From contig OX465281.1 in the NCBI GenBank assembly GCA_949987705.1, forward strand, positions 241,139,143 to 241,203,142: DNA of 64,000 nt, in the 5' to 3' direction. The position numbers and the translations under genes are program-made. Source of the DNA: Thereva unica. Lineage: Eukaryota; Arthropoda; Insecta; Diptera; Therevidae. Positions 1 through 10,284 of the stretch are shown here, piece by piece. The notes below the pieces were generated by a model. The model did not search any database. It worked only from the letters and a program-made list of their open reading frames with translations, and had not been told where the DNA came from. The number at the start of each line of letters is the position of its first letter. The stretch's first letter is position 1.

Positions 1-481
1 ATTGATATGAGACCAAAACGACAATCTAAATCATTGACTTCAATTTGTGTAAATGCTCAAAAAAACTATTACTTCGGCAGGAATTTCGACAGGTTTTGAA
101 ATTAACAACTTTTTCCGCTGACGTAATAACTTATTCCATGTTTCGTCATGTGTAAACAGAACGAAGACGCACCTACAATTAGTAAAATTACAATTCTACC
201 GGGATTTGCAAAATTACACAGAAAAAGTCTCAAGTTTGAAGTCTTGCAAAAAAATCCGGTCATTAACAAAGTCTAGCCAAACAAATTTGTTTGTTTACCG
301 TGTGTTTGATGTGTGCTTGAGTGACAAGGTCTTATAATTTACATGTATGTAAGTAAAACTCTCGGACAGTGAGCTGTTCCAAATTGCATTGAACAGTGCC
401 AAGATCGACAAACAAGAGCCGACGATCAGTAAAAGTATTGAGACTGAAAAAGTCAAAAAGTATGTCACAATATTAATTAAC
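1..481. other. No gene recognised; 3' flank of first cuticle gene
   Basis: This AT-rich stretch contains only short open frames in several directions without codon bias or a family motif. It lies downstream of the minus-strand cuticle gene. Confidence 0.5.
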
Positions 482-487
482 TTTATT
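482..487 (-). promoter_or_regulatory. Polyadenylation signal of first cuticle gene
   Basis: The minus strand reads AATAAA about 53 bases after the TAG stop of the cuticle gene at 540-1324, a normal distance for a short insect 3' UTR. Confidence 0.55.
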
Positions 488-539
488 TTTTTTGGTCTCA
501 AAACAATGAAAAACAATGAAATTTTTATACCTTTAATAA

Positions 540-1324
540 CTAAAATCCTTGTATTGGTCGATTTTGATTAAATTGATCCTGCTGCTGGAACTGTTGAAAT
601 CCTTGATCGATCGGCCGATTTTGTTGAAACTCTTGTGGCTGCTGCTGTTGAAAATCATTTTGCTCAATTGGTCTATCCTGGCTCAATTGTTCTCGTGTTT
701 GGCGTTGTTGAGAAAATTGCTGTTGAGGGAATTGCTGAAATTGTTGATTAGAATTGAATTGTTGAATTGGTCGCTCTTGATTCAGTTGTTGGGATGGTCG
801 ATTTGTTATTGTTTGTCCTAATTGATTTGATGGATTCAATGGCTGAATTGGTCGGGTTTGTGTGAATTCTTGTGGTACTTTTGGGATATGATCCCCGGCG
901 GGCTGGAAACCATTTTCATCAGCGACATAGGTTAGTGTAATCAAATTGCCTTCAGGATCGGTGTAGGAGTATGATCCGGTTTGGACTACAACGTCTTGTG
1001 TATACTCATCGACAACTTTTCCATTTTCATCATGACGCGGAATTGTTACTCTTTTGAGATATCCCGAATTTTGTACTTTTATACCGTTTCCGGTTTCGTA
1101 ACTAGTATAAAATATTTCATTGTAGATTTGTGACACATTCTAAGGATTTAATAATAAAATATTCACCTAGCATTAAAACTTCCATCGGGATTGCTTGAAG
1201 AATATTGCGTAACTATTGGAACAGGAGTTGTTGCAGAATTGCTACTTCTAAGATCTTGTCCTAGTTGTGGTCTAGCTAAAGCACACCCCACTATAACAGC
1301 ACTTGAAAACACTATCTTCCACAT
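540..1324 (-). CDS. RR-1 cuticle protein with Gln-rich RPI-repeat tail
   Basis: Two exons: 1167-1324 (ATG at 1324) and 540-1101 (TAG), with a 65-bp intron 1102-1166 opening with GTGAAT and closing with TATACTAG. The splice joins AG+T to give ...FNA-S-YETGNG. The product is 239 residues. Residues 1-17 form a signal peptide ending in GCALA. An RR-1 chitin-binding domain lies at about 53-127, with YETGNG, SYSYTDPEGN and ADENGFQPAGDHIP. Residues 133-239 are very rich in Gln and Asn and carry six RPI motifs (TRPIQ, ERPIQ, DRPIE, NRPID, NRPIQ and similar). CPR proteins are secreted by epidermis and bind chitin fibres in the cuticle. The tail is atypical for the family and may cross-link or disorder the matrix (inference). 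A TATA/initiator promoter and an AATAAA signal frame the gene. Confidence 0.9.
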
Positions 1325-1392
1325 TTTCAAATCAATTCCAAATCACAATCCAAACTAAACCGAACTTATACTACAATAGTAGAACTTCCTTG

Positions 1393-1428
1393 ACTGATCG
1401 ACAAAAAATGCTTGTGGCCGTATTTATA
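1393..1428 (-). promoter_or_regulatory. TATA box and initiator of first cuticle gene
   Basis: TATAAATA occupies 1428-1421 on the minus strand. A TCAGT initiator with its A at 1395 lies 33 bases further on, the arthropod core-promoter spacing. The predicted start is about 71 bases before the ATG at 1324. Confidence 0.75.
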
Positions 1429-2108
1429 CGATCAGTAAACCTTCATGTCGGAGGGAGCAATTTCTACTGAGAAATCTTTAGCATCTTACTATTTACTTAC
1501 TTGGGGTACTAACGTGGTGTTGTTAAAAAGAAATTCACACTTTTCGAATGTGTGTCGGTGGTGGTCGTAGAGAGTGAAACCGAAAAATACGGAGGCCAAC
1601 ATCAGAATTTCCCAATGGGGGTTCGTCATAGTTCGTCTAAATCGAATTTATTTTGGTCGATTTTGAAGATTACATGTAAATTTTTGGCGTGCGTTAATCT
1701 CTATGTCAATGTTTGCACTATCGGCAGTTTGTTTACTGCTTCGTAACGCATTCAAATTAAAATTCAATTTTTGTTTTGTTTGGTTAATGTAGAGAGGAGG
1801 TAATTCAGAAAGGGATGAGGTAATATGTCGTGATATGTTTAGAGATGCATTCAAATTAATTCTTTGGAAATGAAATTATTTCGAGTGGGTTGAAGCTGTG
1901 GATAAGTAATTCATATTTGATCATTGATCATCAGTATCAATAACACTGATTAGATATGCTAAAGATCACATTGTCACTGAGGTTAATAGTTAACATTAAG
2001 ATAATGACCCTTACCTTTGGACTCGTGAATGTTATTCGAGTTCAGGAAAACTTATTGTGGAAGACTGTGGGAGCGAAAGAAGTAGCCTAGTCTTGTTTTT
2101 CGTGAAAT
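1429..2108. other. Intergenic, nothing recognised
   Basis: AT-rich sequence upstream of the first cuticle promoter. I see short open frames only. Cuticle-gene enhancers could lie here, but no specific site is recognisable. Confidence 0.4.
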
Positions 2109-2170
2109 GGTGCCATGCAAGCAAGAAGGCGGTAATTTCAGTGGAACAATCGTTATAGTAGTAGTAGGTT
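2109..2170 (-). mobile_element. Short fragment of CR1/jockey-like LINE
   Basis: About 60 bases resemble, with many changes, the strand of the LINE at 55545-55610 that includes GTGGAACA(A/G)TCG. This is a decayed piece of the C-terminal coding region in minus orientation. Confidence 0.4.
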
Positions 2171-2360
2171 CCCAACCCTGATAGCCAAGTGATTGGCTTT
2201 TTCGTGCCTATCTGTGTTCTTATGTCCTGGAAGTCATACGAGAGTCAACTACTGATCTTATCTAGCTTTACTTTGTATCATTCCACTAGCTTGGATCATA
2301 TGATCACTATATCATTTAGAGCTCTTATAGGGGCTTGGTTATTTTTGAATATGCACTTAT

Positions 2361-2401
2361 GTAGGTTGGAGATTCATTGCCTGTAGGTTGGAGATTCATT
2401 G
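2361..2401. repeat. 22-bp tandem duplication
   Basis: The 19-base word GTAGGTTGGAGATTCATTG occurs at 2361-2379 and again at 2383-2401, a perfect copy with a 22-bp period. It looks like replication slippage. Confidence 0.9.
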
Positions 2402-3154
2402 GCCTTCTGATCACTAGTACCTTCGCTTGAAAGAAAGCCGCCGGAAAGTGCCAGTACAGTGGACTATTGATGGTCTTTAGAGAGTTCTCGTATCCGTAAA
2501 GTAAATTTGTTTAAGATGTCTCCGTTCCTTCACTCTCTTCTTAAATGTATTTTTACTGCGTAAGGATACTGAACATCAATTTAGGAAGAAGGCAGTTTTT
2601 GGTTTTGGGAACCTCAAAGTCGGCAAGGCAGTCCAAGACGCTGCTACCAATGGAGGGTTTTTAAAGGCATTCATCAAATCAAGGCAATTCATCCCAAAAA
2701 ATCATTCATACCGGAACCGGGAAGCTTCGGATAAAAAATTGTTCAAACAAAAGTTGGATATTTCTCTTTGGAGAATCGTTATCCGTGAGATAAAATATGG
2801 GTTGACAATATTCACCTCCATTTCCTCACCCTAAGCTGCACATTATCTAATATTTTAATTAATTTTGAATGAAAATGAATTTTTTATTATCCTGAAAGTA
2901 TGCAACGAATAATAAATGAAGAATTATTGCAGTGTTACACCACCCACCGGCCAATATTATTTTATTTGTAGCAATTAATAGAACTTGTTAGAACTCAGTT
3001 AATATTTATTGCCCAAAAGAAATTCACTTTTAGTTGTTATTATTATTATTATTAGGTTTTTAAAATTAATTTTTGGTTGTAGAGCCTTTGAGGAATCTCC
3101 AACTAAGCTTCTGACGCGTGCTTTCTGTATCAAGGATCAGTAAGTTGTTCTGAG
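2402..3154. other. Intergenic with a (TTA)n microsatellite
   Basis: No gene is recognised. A TTA/TAT microsatellite lies at 3037-3054. The remainder is AT-rich with short frames. Confidence 0.45.
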
Positions 3155-3454
3155 ATGCTGAAAAAGGGTCGATCACTGAAAATGGAGAGCTTCCTGGAAA
3201 AGGCTAAATCGCTGAAAATGGCGGGTTTGCCGGAAAGTCTAGATCACGGAACTGTGAGTTTAGTGATCGATGGAGTGGTTCGATTGTTCGTGTTGATTGT
3301 GTGGGAAGTTGTTGTGTGTCTTTGCATTGAACTCGGTTTAGCATCCGCTAAACATTGCGAAGATATTCTTATTATCTATCCCAGAAAAACATTGTTAAAT
3401 ATCAATGTAATATCTTTCTATTTAGTATCCTCGAACTCTATTTGGATTAATTAG
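3155..3454 (+). other. 99-codon open frame with two 12-residue repeats
   Basis: The frame opens with two in-phase 36-bp units (3164-3199 and 3200-3235). They translate as KGRSLKMESFLE and KAKSLKMAGLPE, and the rest is hydrophobic and unremarkable. There is no promoter, splice context or known family. It may be a decayed exon or a chance frame over a duplicated 36-mer. Coding status is doubtful. Confidence 0.2.
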
Positions 3455-4460
3455 AATTCAGTAATCACTTAATCGCTAGCTTTATTTAATTCTGTGACTA
3501 GCTCGACCATAACTCAACAAGTCAGCTATTTTCTATTTTTTTGCTGGTGGGAATGTGGTCCACCAATCTGGAATATTCACTGTAGTTATCAAGATTAAGA
3601 AAAAACAGATTGTAAGCATTACCTCTAGAAGTCTTTGAAGCTTACATAATGCATCACATCATTTTTCTCCTTTTAGATGCGACAGGCGGCGATATTTAGT
3701 TGAATAATACGCATCGCACTTGTTGTTGTTTTGAAGATTTTCCGCTTCTTAAGCTCTAAATTCGATATACATTGGGTAATTTAGATTACAGTGTTCATTG
3801 ATCAAGCCAACTAGTGTCCTGACATCCTTTTTGTGGCGGCTTAAATATAAAACACTTGGAGTTCACCTGTCTAGGTGGCCGGAGTATTTCGAGGTCTAGG
3901 GTCTTTCACACTAAACTAACGAGTGCACTAATAAACATTTCCGGACCGATGAAAGCAGATCCCTCTTGGGAAAAACACCTCTGCATCAAGGACAGTCTAG
4001 ATCTACTTACCTGGTGCTTTCATCACAGATGCAGGCATCCATACTTGCATCATGGAGGCATCATTATACCATAACAGTGAATCATGTGGTATATTAGGGC
4101 TAGCCGACGATAGCTTCTCTCGTATGCCAACAGAAGCAGGTTTGACAATAGCGCTCGTAGATCTTGTCGTTATAGAGTCTTTAGAGTACCGGTAAGACCA
4201 TCGACCATGCTATTGTCGGCTGCTACTATTGACACAAGGTAGATAAGTGATTTTATTGCTTAAATTCATGTTCCTCTACCTTGATTGCCCTTGAAGACGA
4301 GGTCACCATGTACTTTGTGTTGCTTTCATTGATGTACAGTCCAAGTTTTTGTGTGGCCGCCCAATCTGAGTGAAAGCTACTTCCACCTTTGAGAGAACTT
4401 CCCGGGCTATGTACCTTTTAGATGTTGCGCAAATTGCAAATATGTTAAAAAAAAAAATAT
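3455..4460. other. Intergenic, nothing recognised
   Basis: Mixed-composition sequence without a convincing gene or repeat. The plus-strand frame at 3856-4074 has no recognisable motif. Confidence 0.4.
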
Positions 4461-4582
4461 CGTCAAGGGTTCCAATAGCACACTCAGTAGAACGATTCTC
4501 GTTCGATTACGTAGGTGAAGCAGCATTGGACGTGGTTAGTACTTAGCTGGTGGACTGCCTGGTAAAACAACACTCGCGTTTG
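4461..4582 (+). repeat. 5S-rRNA-derived repeat, copy 1 (best preserved)
   Basis: The segment parallels a eukaryotic 5S rRNA gene. It has a 5' part ending in ATTCTCGTTCGATTACG (compare GGTTCTCGTCCGATCACC), then AAGCAGCATTGGACGTGGTT, then AGTACTTAGCTGGTGGACTG and a CTGG tail. These correspond to the box A, intermediate element and box C region used by TFIIIA/Pol III. Divergence is too great for a functional rRNA gene. The shared end word AAAACAACACTCGCGTTT recurs in the other copies, so this is probably a 5S-headed SINE (SINE3 type) or a repeat with an embedded 5S segment. Confidence 0.65.
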
Positions 4583-5259
4583 GAATGATCTATGCTGGTG
4601 CGGATGCATTTATAAATATTGTGGAGGGAGCGTGCATGTTTTTGTGGTATGCCTATTTGTTTGCTTTGCGTGCTAGCTGCGGGCGGGTGCGTGCTAGTCA
4701 GAATATTAACCACTAGATTTATAATCGGGTTGTCAAAAAAAAGCTTTTACTTCAGAAGCATACATCATCATGTATTTACGGTCTGAAGGATATTTAGGAC
4801 TTAAGACTTGTTCGCTTGAGTTATAAACGATCAATAAAAGCATTTTTTGGGTTTAACCGATTTCCCTCTGGTATGTCATTTCTATATAATTCTGTCAGCA
4901 GCAATTAACTGCCTACTAATGGGGGAATATCAGAAATGATACCGGATCCGGATTTTGTTGCTGTAAGTGTACCAAAAAAATGTGCTACAAGATCATGTTA
5001 CGTACTTTGAGCAACGGCTTCATTAACTTTAATATTTGTGCAAGTTGTTTGTTTCAAAGGTTCCTCCTTTGGTCCCTGCCTCTGTTTTAACGTGCAGATC
5101 AGATTTTGACGTGACAACGTCTATTGAACGCCGGCCGCATGCACGAAAAATGATGACTCATTGTCCCGTTATGTCCCGTTATCCCGTAATAATTTTAAAA
5201 ATTTGATCGTAGTAATCTTAAAAATTTGATTAAAATTGTCAATATTTAATTAAATTAAA
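4583..5259. other. Flank between 5S-derived repeat and Helitron remnant
   Basis: Contains a GC-richer word (GCGTGCTAGCTGCGGGCGGG near 4669-4690) that recurs in altered form near 20800-20825. It may be part of the repeat body. No gene is seen. Confidence 0.35.
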
Positions 5260-5330
5260 TTTATCAAATTGTCAACAATAAGCAAAGCAAGCCAAACACT
5301 CTGTCTCCTAACTGTGTGCCGGTGTATAAG

Positions 5331-5660
5331 AAAATAGTGAACATTACACTGACGAAAACTGTGAAATGCAAACGAAAACAGTTTCCTTGCGTTCCTGCTT
5401 GTGCTATTACCATTCACAAGTAGCAAGGTGGGGCGTTTACTGTTATTGTTTATAAATACTCCTCGGAGCAACCACAACAGTTGGTGTACGTGGCGCTGAG
5501 TCGGGTAGCGAATATAGACGGCTTGCACATCATCACGGAAAAAGATGCGCCTTTTATCTTCAAACACGGACGGGATGGGAACGACTTACAGACTACGCGA
5601 GATGTCCGTAACGAACACCTTCGACTCCGAGGACACTTCGAAAGCAGTGAAATTTTGTGA
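5331..5660 (+). pseudogene. Helitron Pif1-like helicase C-terminus (broken)
   Basis: The frame reads FPCVPACAITIHK, a TAG stop at 5421, then QGGAFTVIVYKYSSEQ, then the motif-VI block PQQLVYVALSRVANIDGLHI and a tail ending FESSEIL before TGA at 5658-5660. The stop sits where Helitron helicases usually have Ser in the HKSQG motif. VYVALSRV is the hallmark arginine-finger motif of Pif1/RecD helicases. The intact enzyme would unwind DNA during rolling-circle transposition. The upstream helicase motifs are absent. Confidence 0.7.
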
Positions 5661-6406
5661 TGACGGTAACAAAGCTGGGCAAACTGTAGTGACAAACCTT
5701 AATGTTCAGAGTTTGTCTGCGCACTTCGCCGATATTGAAACGGATCCCGTGATACCAAGATCGGATTATTTGGTATTGACTGAAACGTGGATGCGTGACA
5801 ATTTTGATCCAGTTCCAATCAATAATTATGAATGTATAACCAGGCAGAATAATCGATCGGATTCTGATACAAATGCAGCTGGTGGAGTGGCAATCTATCG
5901 AAAATTAACATCAACATCCACGGCCAAAGTTCTCCACGTTGAATTGTCGGACACAACTCGTCTCATCAGAAACACAGGCGAGGTCTGCTTGGCTGAAATT
6001 ACATGCTTCACTGCTGATACAACGTTTAAAATTGTACTTGGCGCAGTATATATTCATCCTGAAGCAAGTGTCTCAAACATTAGTGTATTGCTGCACCAAG
6101 CACTCTTTCCGTACGTGCATAACAGGCAGTATGTGCATCCGATCATGCAAGTTGATACCAATGTACCAATTCTTCTTTGTGGCGACTTCAACACAAACGT
6201 GAAAAATTATGATACATTCCTCAAATTCATGAAGGATATGTACAATCTTGAATGCATATCAGATGTTACTAAGTCCACAACGCTGAGAGGAACAACCCTC
6301 AATTTGACTTTTTCAAGGCACATTACACTTGAAACACTCCCATTCATTTCATACTTCCTATCATCGACCTATCTTTAACAGAATAACACAGATTGCAAGA
6401 AGTTAA
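5655..6406 (+). pseudogene. EEP endonuclease domain of Helentron (broken)
   Basis: Read mainly in the frame open from 5545 to 6378, which is +1 relative to the helicase. It shows LNVQSLSAHFADIETDPVI, SDYLVLTETWM (E and W conserved), GGVAIYRK, VLGAVYIHPEA and ILLCGDFN (Asp/Asn pair), all EEP-fold landmarks shared with CR1-like retrotransposon endonucleases. After LPFISYF a one-base shift near 6360 restores YHRPIFNRITQIARS with stop TAA at 6404-6406. The catalytic His of the final SDH-type motif is not clear. Inactive copy. Confidence 0.7.
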
Positions 6407-7164
6407 ATATCAGACATGTATAAAAGCTGTAAATGAATTTGTTACTACACATTGTTACTTGTAAATAATCTGTTCATTAAAGTAATAAACATATTTGAAT
6501 TCATTAGTGCAAATAAAAGCTAATTTATCAATCAAAATGAATATTTCATTTCACTCCTTTTTGTATCCATACAAAATAATGATAATTTAATATAAATGAT
6601 TCAATTTTATTCATAAAAGTATGCAATCATTTCATCAATGTTTTCTCATGACGTTGTTACGTTAAACTATCGTCCGTAAACCCTCTTTACAGACAACAAA
6701 TTTTTTTTGCCTATCAATTTACCGTAGTATAGAAAGTATATTAGGAGCTTTACCAAGCGATCGTGTAAACTATGAAGATCGGTTGGTATTAGGTTAAATT
6801 CAATTAGTAGCGTGGAGTATTGATGGTTTTTGAGAAGGATTAGACTGGCTGCATGATGTTTAATATCTCCCTAGTATCAAGCATGTAAAAAGCAAGATAA
6901 AAGGAAGAGTTGCCCATGAGCTGTCAGGTGAGGGCAGAATAGTTTATATGGAATTGCTGTAAGGATGGGCGGGGGGGAGGGGGGCAGCTTCGAAAGAATG
7001 TTCAACTTTTTCTATTCAAAATACGCGGCCTTATCTAAACTAATTTTTCTGTGCCAAATTTCATATGTTTGTTTACTTTCATCTAAAAAGTGCCTTTGTC
7101 GATTTAAAAAAAAAAATCAGAAAAAAGGTTGCATTCAATTTCATTCAAAATAGAATTTCCACTT
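6407..7164. other. AT-rich flank, nothing recognised
   Basis: Follows the endonuclease stop. It contains AATAAA words around 6485-6520 that could be the old element's polyadenylation site, and a G-run at 6966-6985. No gene is seen. Confidence 0.4.
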
Positions 7165-7740
7165 CTCAAACGTTGAAAATGTTGACAAAGAATCAAAATC
7201 ACTGTCCTATTCAGAGCGAGTGATTTTGATTGGTATAAGTTGTTCAAGGAAGGCAGAGAAAACGTTGAAGACGATGAAGGTTCGGGCCGATCTTTGATGC
7301 TTACGGATGAAAACCAGCGGTTTAGGATTTTGTCCCCGATTGACAATTAGAGACCTTGTTAGGGACCTTTGATAGACCATTTGGATCTCAGACGTGTCCC
7401 AACTCGTTTGATCCAAAGCATTTATTACGAAAAAAGAGTTCTGACTACCAAAACGTTATCAAACGCGTTATTAAGGCCCTGTTCGCCTCATTTAACTCCA
7501 TCTGATTTTTTGGCTCTCCCCGAAACTAATAAAAACTTTACGAAGTCATCCTTTTGACACCATTGAAGAAATATACACCGTATGAATGAAGGGTTTGAAG
7601 GCCATTCCTGAAATCGCCCTCCACAACTATTTCGAACACAAATGAAACTTTGGTCTAAATGTGTTGTATCCAGAAGGCATTATTTAGAAGAAAATGATAT
7701 AAATTTGGAAGAAATATAAGCTGTGTTTCGTAAGGACATA
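7165..7740 (+). pseudogene. mariner transposase remnant
   Basis: The N-terminal part reads FDWYKLFKEGRENVEDDEGS then GRSLMLTDEN, the helix-turn-helix and linker block typical of mariner transposases. Downstream, in shifting frames, come LLRPCSPHLTPSDF (the third catalytic Asp region), MKGLKAIPEIALHNYFEH and WSKCVVSRRHYLEENDINLE, matching the mariner C-terminus. The centre of the catalytic domain is deleted and several stops interrupt it. Terminal repeats were not identified. Confidence 0.75.
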
Positions 7741-8031
7741 CTATTTTTCGAAAGGTATACAACAATGAAAGACTATTTCGCTGCGTGTTGCTCGAACCCC
7801 ACAACCCCTTTCGGGATGGCATTCGAACACCTCAAGCGAACATTCGTGTCATACAGAATTCATTTTTGTTTCATCGTAAGGTATTTAATAACAAATCTGG
7901 GTTTTGAAAGAAGGAAATCAATGGTAAGGATTCCAAAATATTTCAGTATGTTTGGTCAACAATAACTTCTTTTACAACTAAATCGGTTGAAAGAGATTAA
8001 ATAAAAAAACTAACAAACAACTTATTTTCTA
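7741..8031. other. Short flank between mariner and second cuticle gene
   Basis: No gene recognised. The plus-strand frame at 7723-7965 has no family motif and partly overlaps mariner debris. Confidence 0.4.
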
Positions 8032-8037
8032 TTTATT
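8032..8037 (-). promoter_or_regulatory. Polyadenylation signal of second cuticle gene
   Basis: AATAAA on the minus strand, about 120 bases past the TAA stop at 8157. Confidence 0.5.
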
Positions 8038-8156
8038 ATAATTCATTTACTGAGTATTCGCAGGTAAAACGTAAAAAATTAAAATCACAAATCAAACTTA
8101 CAAAAAAGGAACAGGCAGTGCACAGCTTTAACGTGGTTGAATTAATTGACCAATCC

Positions 8157-8808
8157 TTATTCCTTTGGCGGTGGAGCGGTGGCCAAGTAAGCAAGAGCCC
8201 TAGCAATAGCCTCTGGTATCGGCGGGGATGTTGGGATATGGGCACCAGTCGGCTGGTATCCATTCTCATCGGCAGTGTATTGTACGCTATAAACTTGACC
8301 ATCATCGCCAGTGTAGCTGTATTGCCCTTGAACAGCTTCGCCAGCATTTTCTGGATCGATTTGCTTCAGCGATCCATCCTGGTTTGCCTTGATACCATCA
8401 CCGGTTTCGTAGCTGTAAAGAATTGTAGAATATTCACAAGATTAAAATCCAACAGTGCTTTACTAGTGATTATAATGTCTTAATAAATCACAGATTAATT
8501 AATATGCAATCAGATGACAGGTGAGTAATGGATCACTTATAATACACTTAAGACACTGCGCGCGCATCTTATTTGAAAATGTCAACCGGATCGTTTACAT
8601 TAGCTTCTTTTCTAGTCCAATTAAGAAAGCTGCTTGTGGATTGCAATTGGAAAAATGAAGTGTAATAATTAATCACTATGGCTTACTGGTAGTGGAATTT
8701 GCCATCGTGCTCCACATTAGATTCCAAGGATACAATTGGGATTTCCTTTGGATCGGCGGCGCTAACGGCTCCGATGATTAGGCAAATTGCGAAGATAGTG
8801 AGTTTCAT
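8157..8808 (-). CDS. RR-1 larval-type cuticle protein
   Basis: Two exons: 8687-8808 (ATG at 8808) and 8157-8412 (TAA). The 274-bp intron has a GTAAGC donor and a TTTACAG acceptor, and CA+C makes His41. The product is 125 residues. Signal peptide MKLTIFAICLIIGAVSA, then ADPKEIPIVSLESNVEHDGK, and an RR-1 domain at 41-104 with HYETGDGIKA, QYSYTGDDGQVYSVQYTADE and NGYQPTGAHIP. The tail is Ala/Pro-rich and ends in PPPKE. Length and layout match larval and pupal cuticle proteins of the Lcp/Edg78E kind in flies. It would be secreted and bind chitin. Promoter and poly(A) signals are visible, and no defects are seen. Confidence 0.93.
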
Positions 8809-8868
8809 TTCGCCAAAAGATTTCACTTTTTGTTGTTCAAGAGTTCAATTCGCGGATGGTAGTAGACT

Positions 8869-8903
8869 AATGACGAAATCTGAATGCTTTTCTGCTTTTT
8901 ATA
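8869..8903 (-). promoter_or_regulatory. TATA box and initiator of second cuticle gene
   Basis: TATAAAAAG lies at 8903-8895 on the minus strand. A TCATT initiator-like site has its A at 8871, 32 bases downstream, giving a 5' UTR of about 62 bases. A TCAGA closer in (A at 8881) is less well spaced. Confidence 0.65.
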
Positions 8904-9055
8904 CCCAAAATTTTTTTAGCCCGCAATGGAAGCCATTCGGTGGTTTTATTTTCTATTTTTTTTTTCTAACAAGTTGCGATAGAACAAAGACCAGCAACAA
9001 TTTTGAAGCTTGCGGAGCCCCACCAGCCGTGAGAGCCGACATTTCGCTTTTTTAG

Positions 9056-10107
9056 AGAAGTTGCGCGCAGAGTTGGGAGCACCACCATCACGAGACTACA
9101 CCCAAAAATCGTTTTTTGTTTTCTTTTGAGAATCCTATAAAAGCTCTAGTATCAATGTCTATGGGTCTCTGGGGATTTCTTGCGACAATCCGACCATCCT
9201 CCATTCTCACCTTAAGAGGTGTTGGGGGTGGCAGAAGCAAGTATTAATAAATTCATCTTGAGATTATGATTTATTGCAAGCAATCTTGAATGTCTAGAAA
9301 AAATACCGGATTTTTTTTTAACAAGTGATTTTGCGCGATTCACAGAAAATTGTATCGTCTTATGCTTGATATGTTTTGGGGCTCTATGTATGGACGATCA
9401 ATAAAGCAATGTCCAGACACTTTTGATAAGATAATTTTCACTTGATTTTATTTGGAATCCGGCTAAATTTTATTATTCAAAACATGATCTTTTTGGCAGT
9501 TGTTATGGATCTTTCGTTGGCAATTGAATTTGATTAGTTTTGCCACTATTTGTCTAGTTTTTGAGATGCGGAAAAATGTTTTATCACGATTTTGTCACAT
9601 TATTTAATCAAATAAATTTTTCAGTCAATACAATTTGACATTTGAAGTGTAATTTTGACTATTTTTGGAAAAATATTGAATTTTTTATTTTTTATTTATT
9701 TGTTATTAAATTTTATTGTACGTTTCTGGACTTTTTTTAATTCGAAGTTGATATCGATGAGAACTTAAGATTTTGTTTTGTTGTTACAAAATTTATTTAA
9801 ATTAAGAGAGATTTAAATAACTAAGATTTAGTCTTGATAAAATTTAAAATTTCACTTAGTTTTCGGGCAAACGTAACAAATTATCCAAAAATTTGTTTCT
9901 TAAGAAATTAGATAAGTTACTTTTTGAGTAAAATTCAAGTTTTCCAGAAATTGTATGGTCCGGGCTAGTCCCTTCCACGTGAGGTAGCGCGAGGCTAATT
10001 ACCTCACCTATAGTAAGTGTCTTTTATGGAACATGTGAGCAACGACAGGCATAAATAAAGACAGCTATGATGCTATACATACTTGACTGAATACTATACT
10101 AAACTGA
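9056..10107. other. AT-rich intergenic, nothing recognised
   Basis: About 1 kb of low-complexity AT-rich sequence with homopolymer runs (9660-9740). It may contain distal regulation for the second cuticle gene. No gene or repeat is recognised. Confidence 0.4.
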
Positions 10108-10284
10108 ACTGGAGACTTAGTATTGAGAAAAGAGCTAGAAGGGCTTAGAAAGCTCTCTACTCATGTATAAAAGTGTTGGGGAGGAAATGAGGACTTCAGC
10201 CACGAATTGCGCTATGGATGTACGCAGCCTTCCTCACATATGAATCAATAGTGTAATGGCCAACATTAAGGAAAGAGAACAACT

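Larger units (their letters stand above)
5260..6406 (+). mobile_element. Helitron/Helentron remnant: Pif1 helicase end plus endonuclease
   Basis: A Pif1-type helicase C-terminus is followed closely by an exonuclease-endonuclease-phosphatase (EEP) domain. This gene order is known from Helentron (Helitron2) rolling-circle transposons. The Rep nuclease and most of the helicase are missing upstream. Coding is broken by an in-frame TAG (5421-5423), a frame change at about 5655 and another at about 6360. Element ends were not found. Confidence 0.7.

Noticed and set aside
549..821. 90-codon plus-strand Leu-rich frame
   Set aside because: Antisense of the Gln-rich repeat tail of the first cuticle gene. 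Leu content simply mirrors CAA/CAG codons.
4461..4582. Possible functional 5S rRNA gene
   Set aside because: Many substitutions, no clean complementary 5' and 3' ends, and similar diverged copies elsewhere indicate a derived repeat.
8118..8483. 121-codon plus-strand frame over the second cuticle gene
   Set aside because: Antisense shadow of the spliced cuticle gene, whose signal peptide, intron and RR-1 domain are all consistent on the minus strand.
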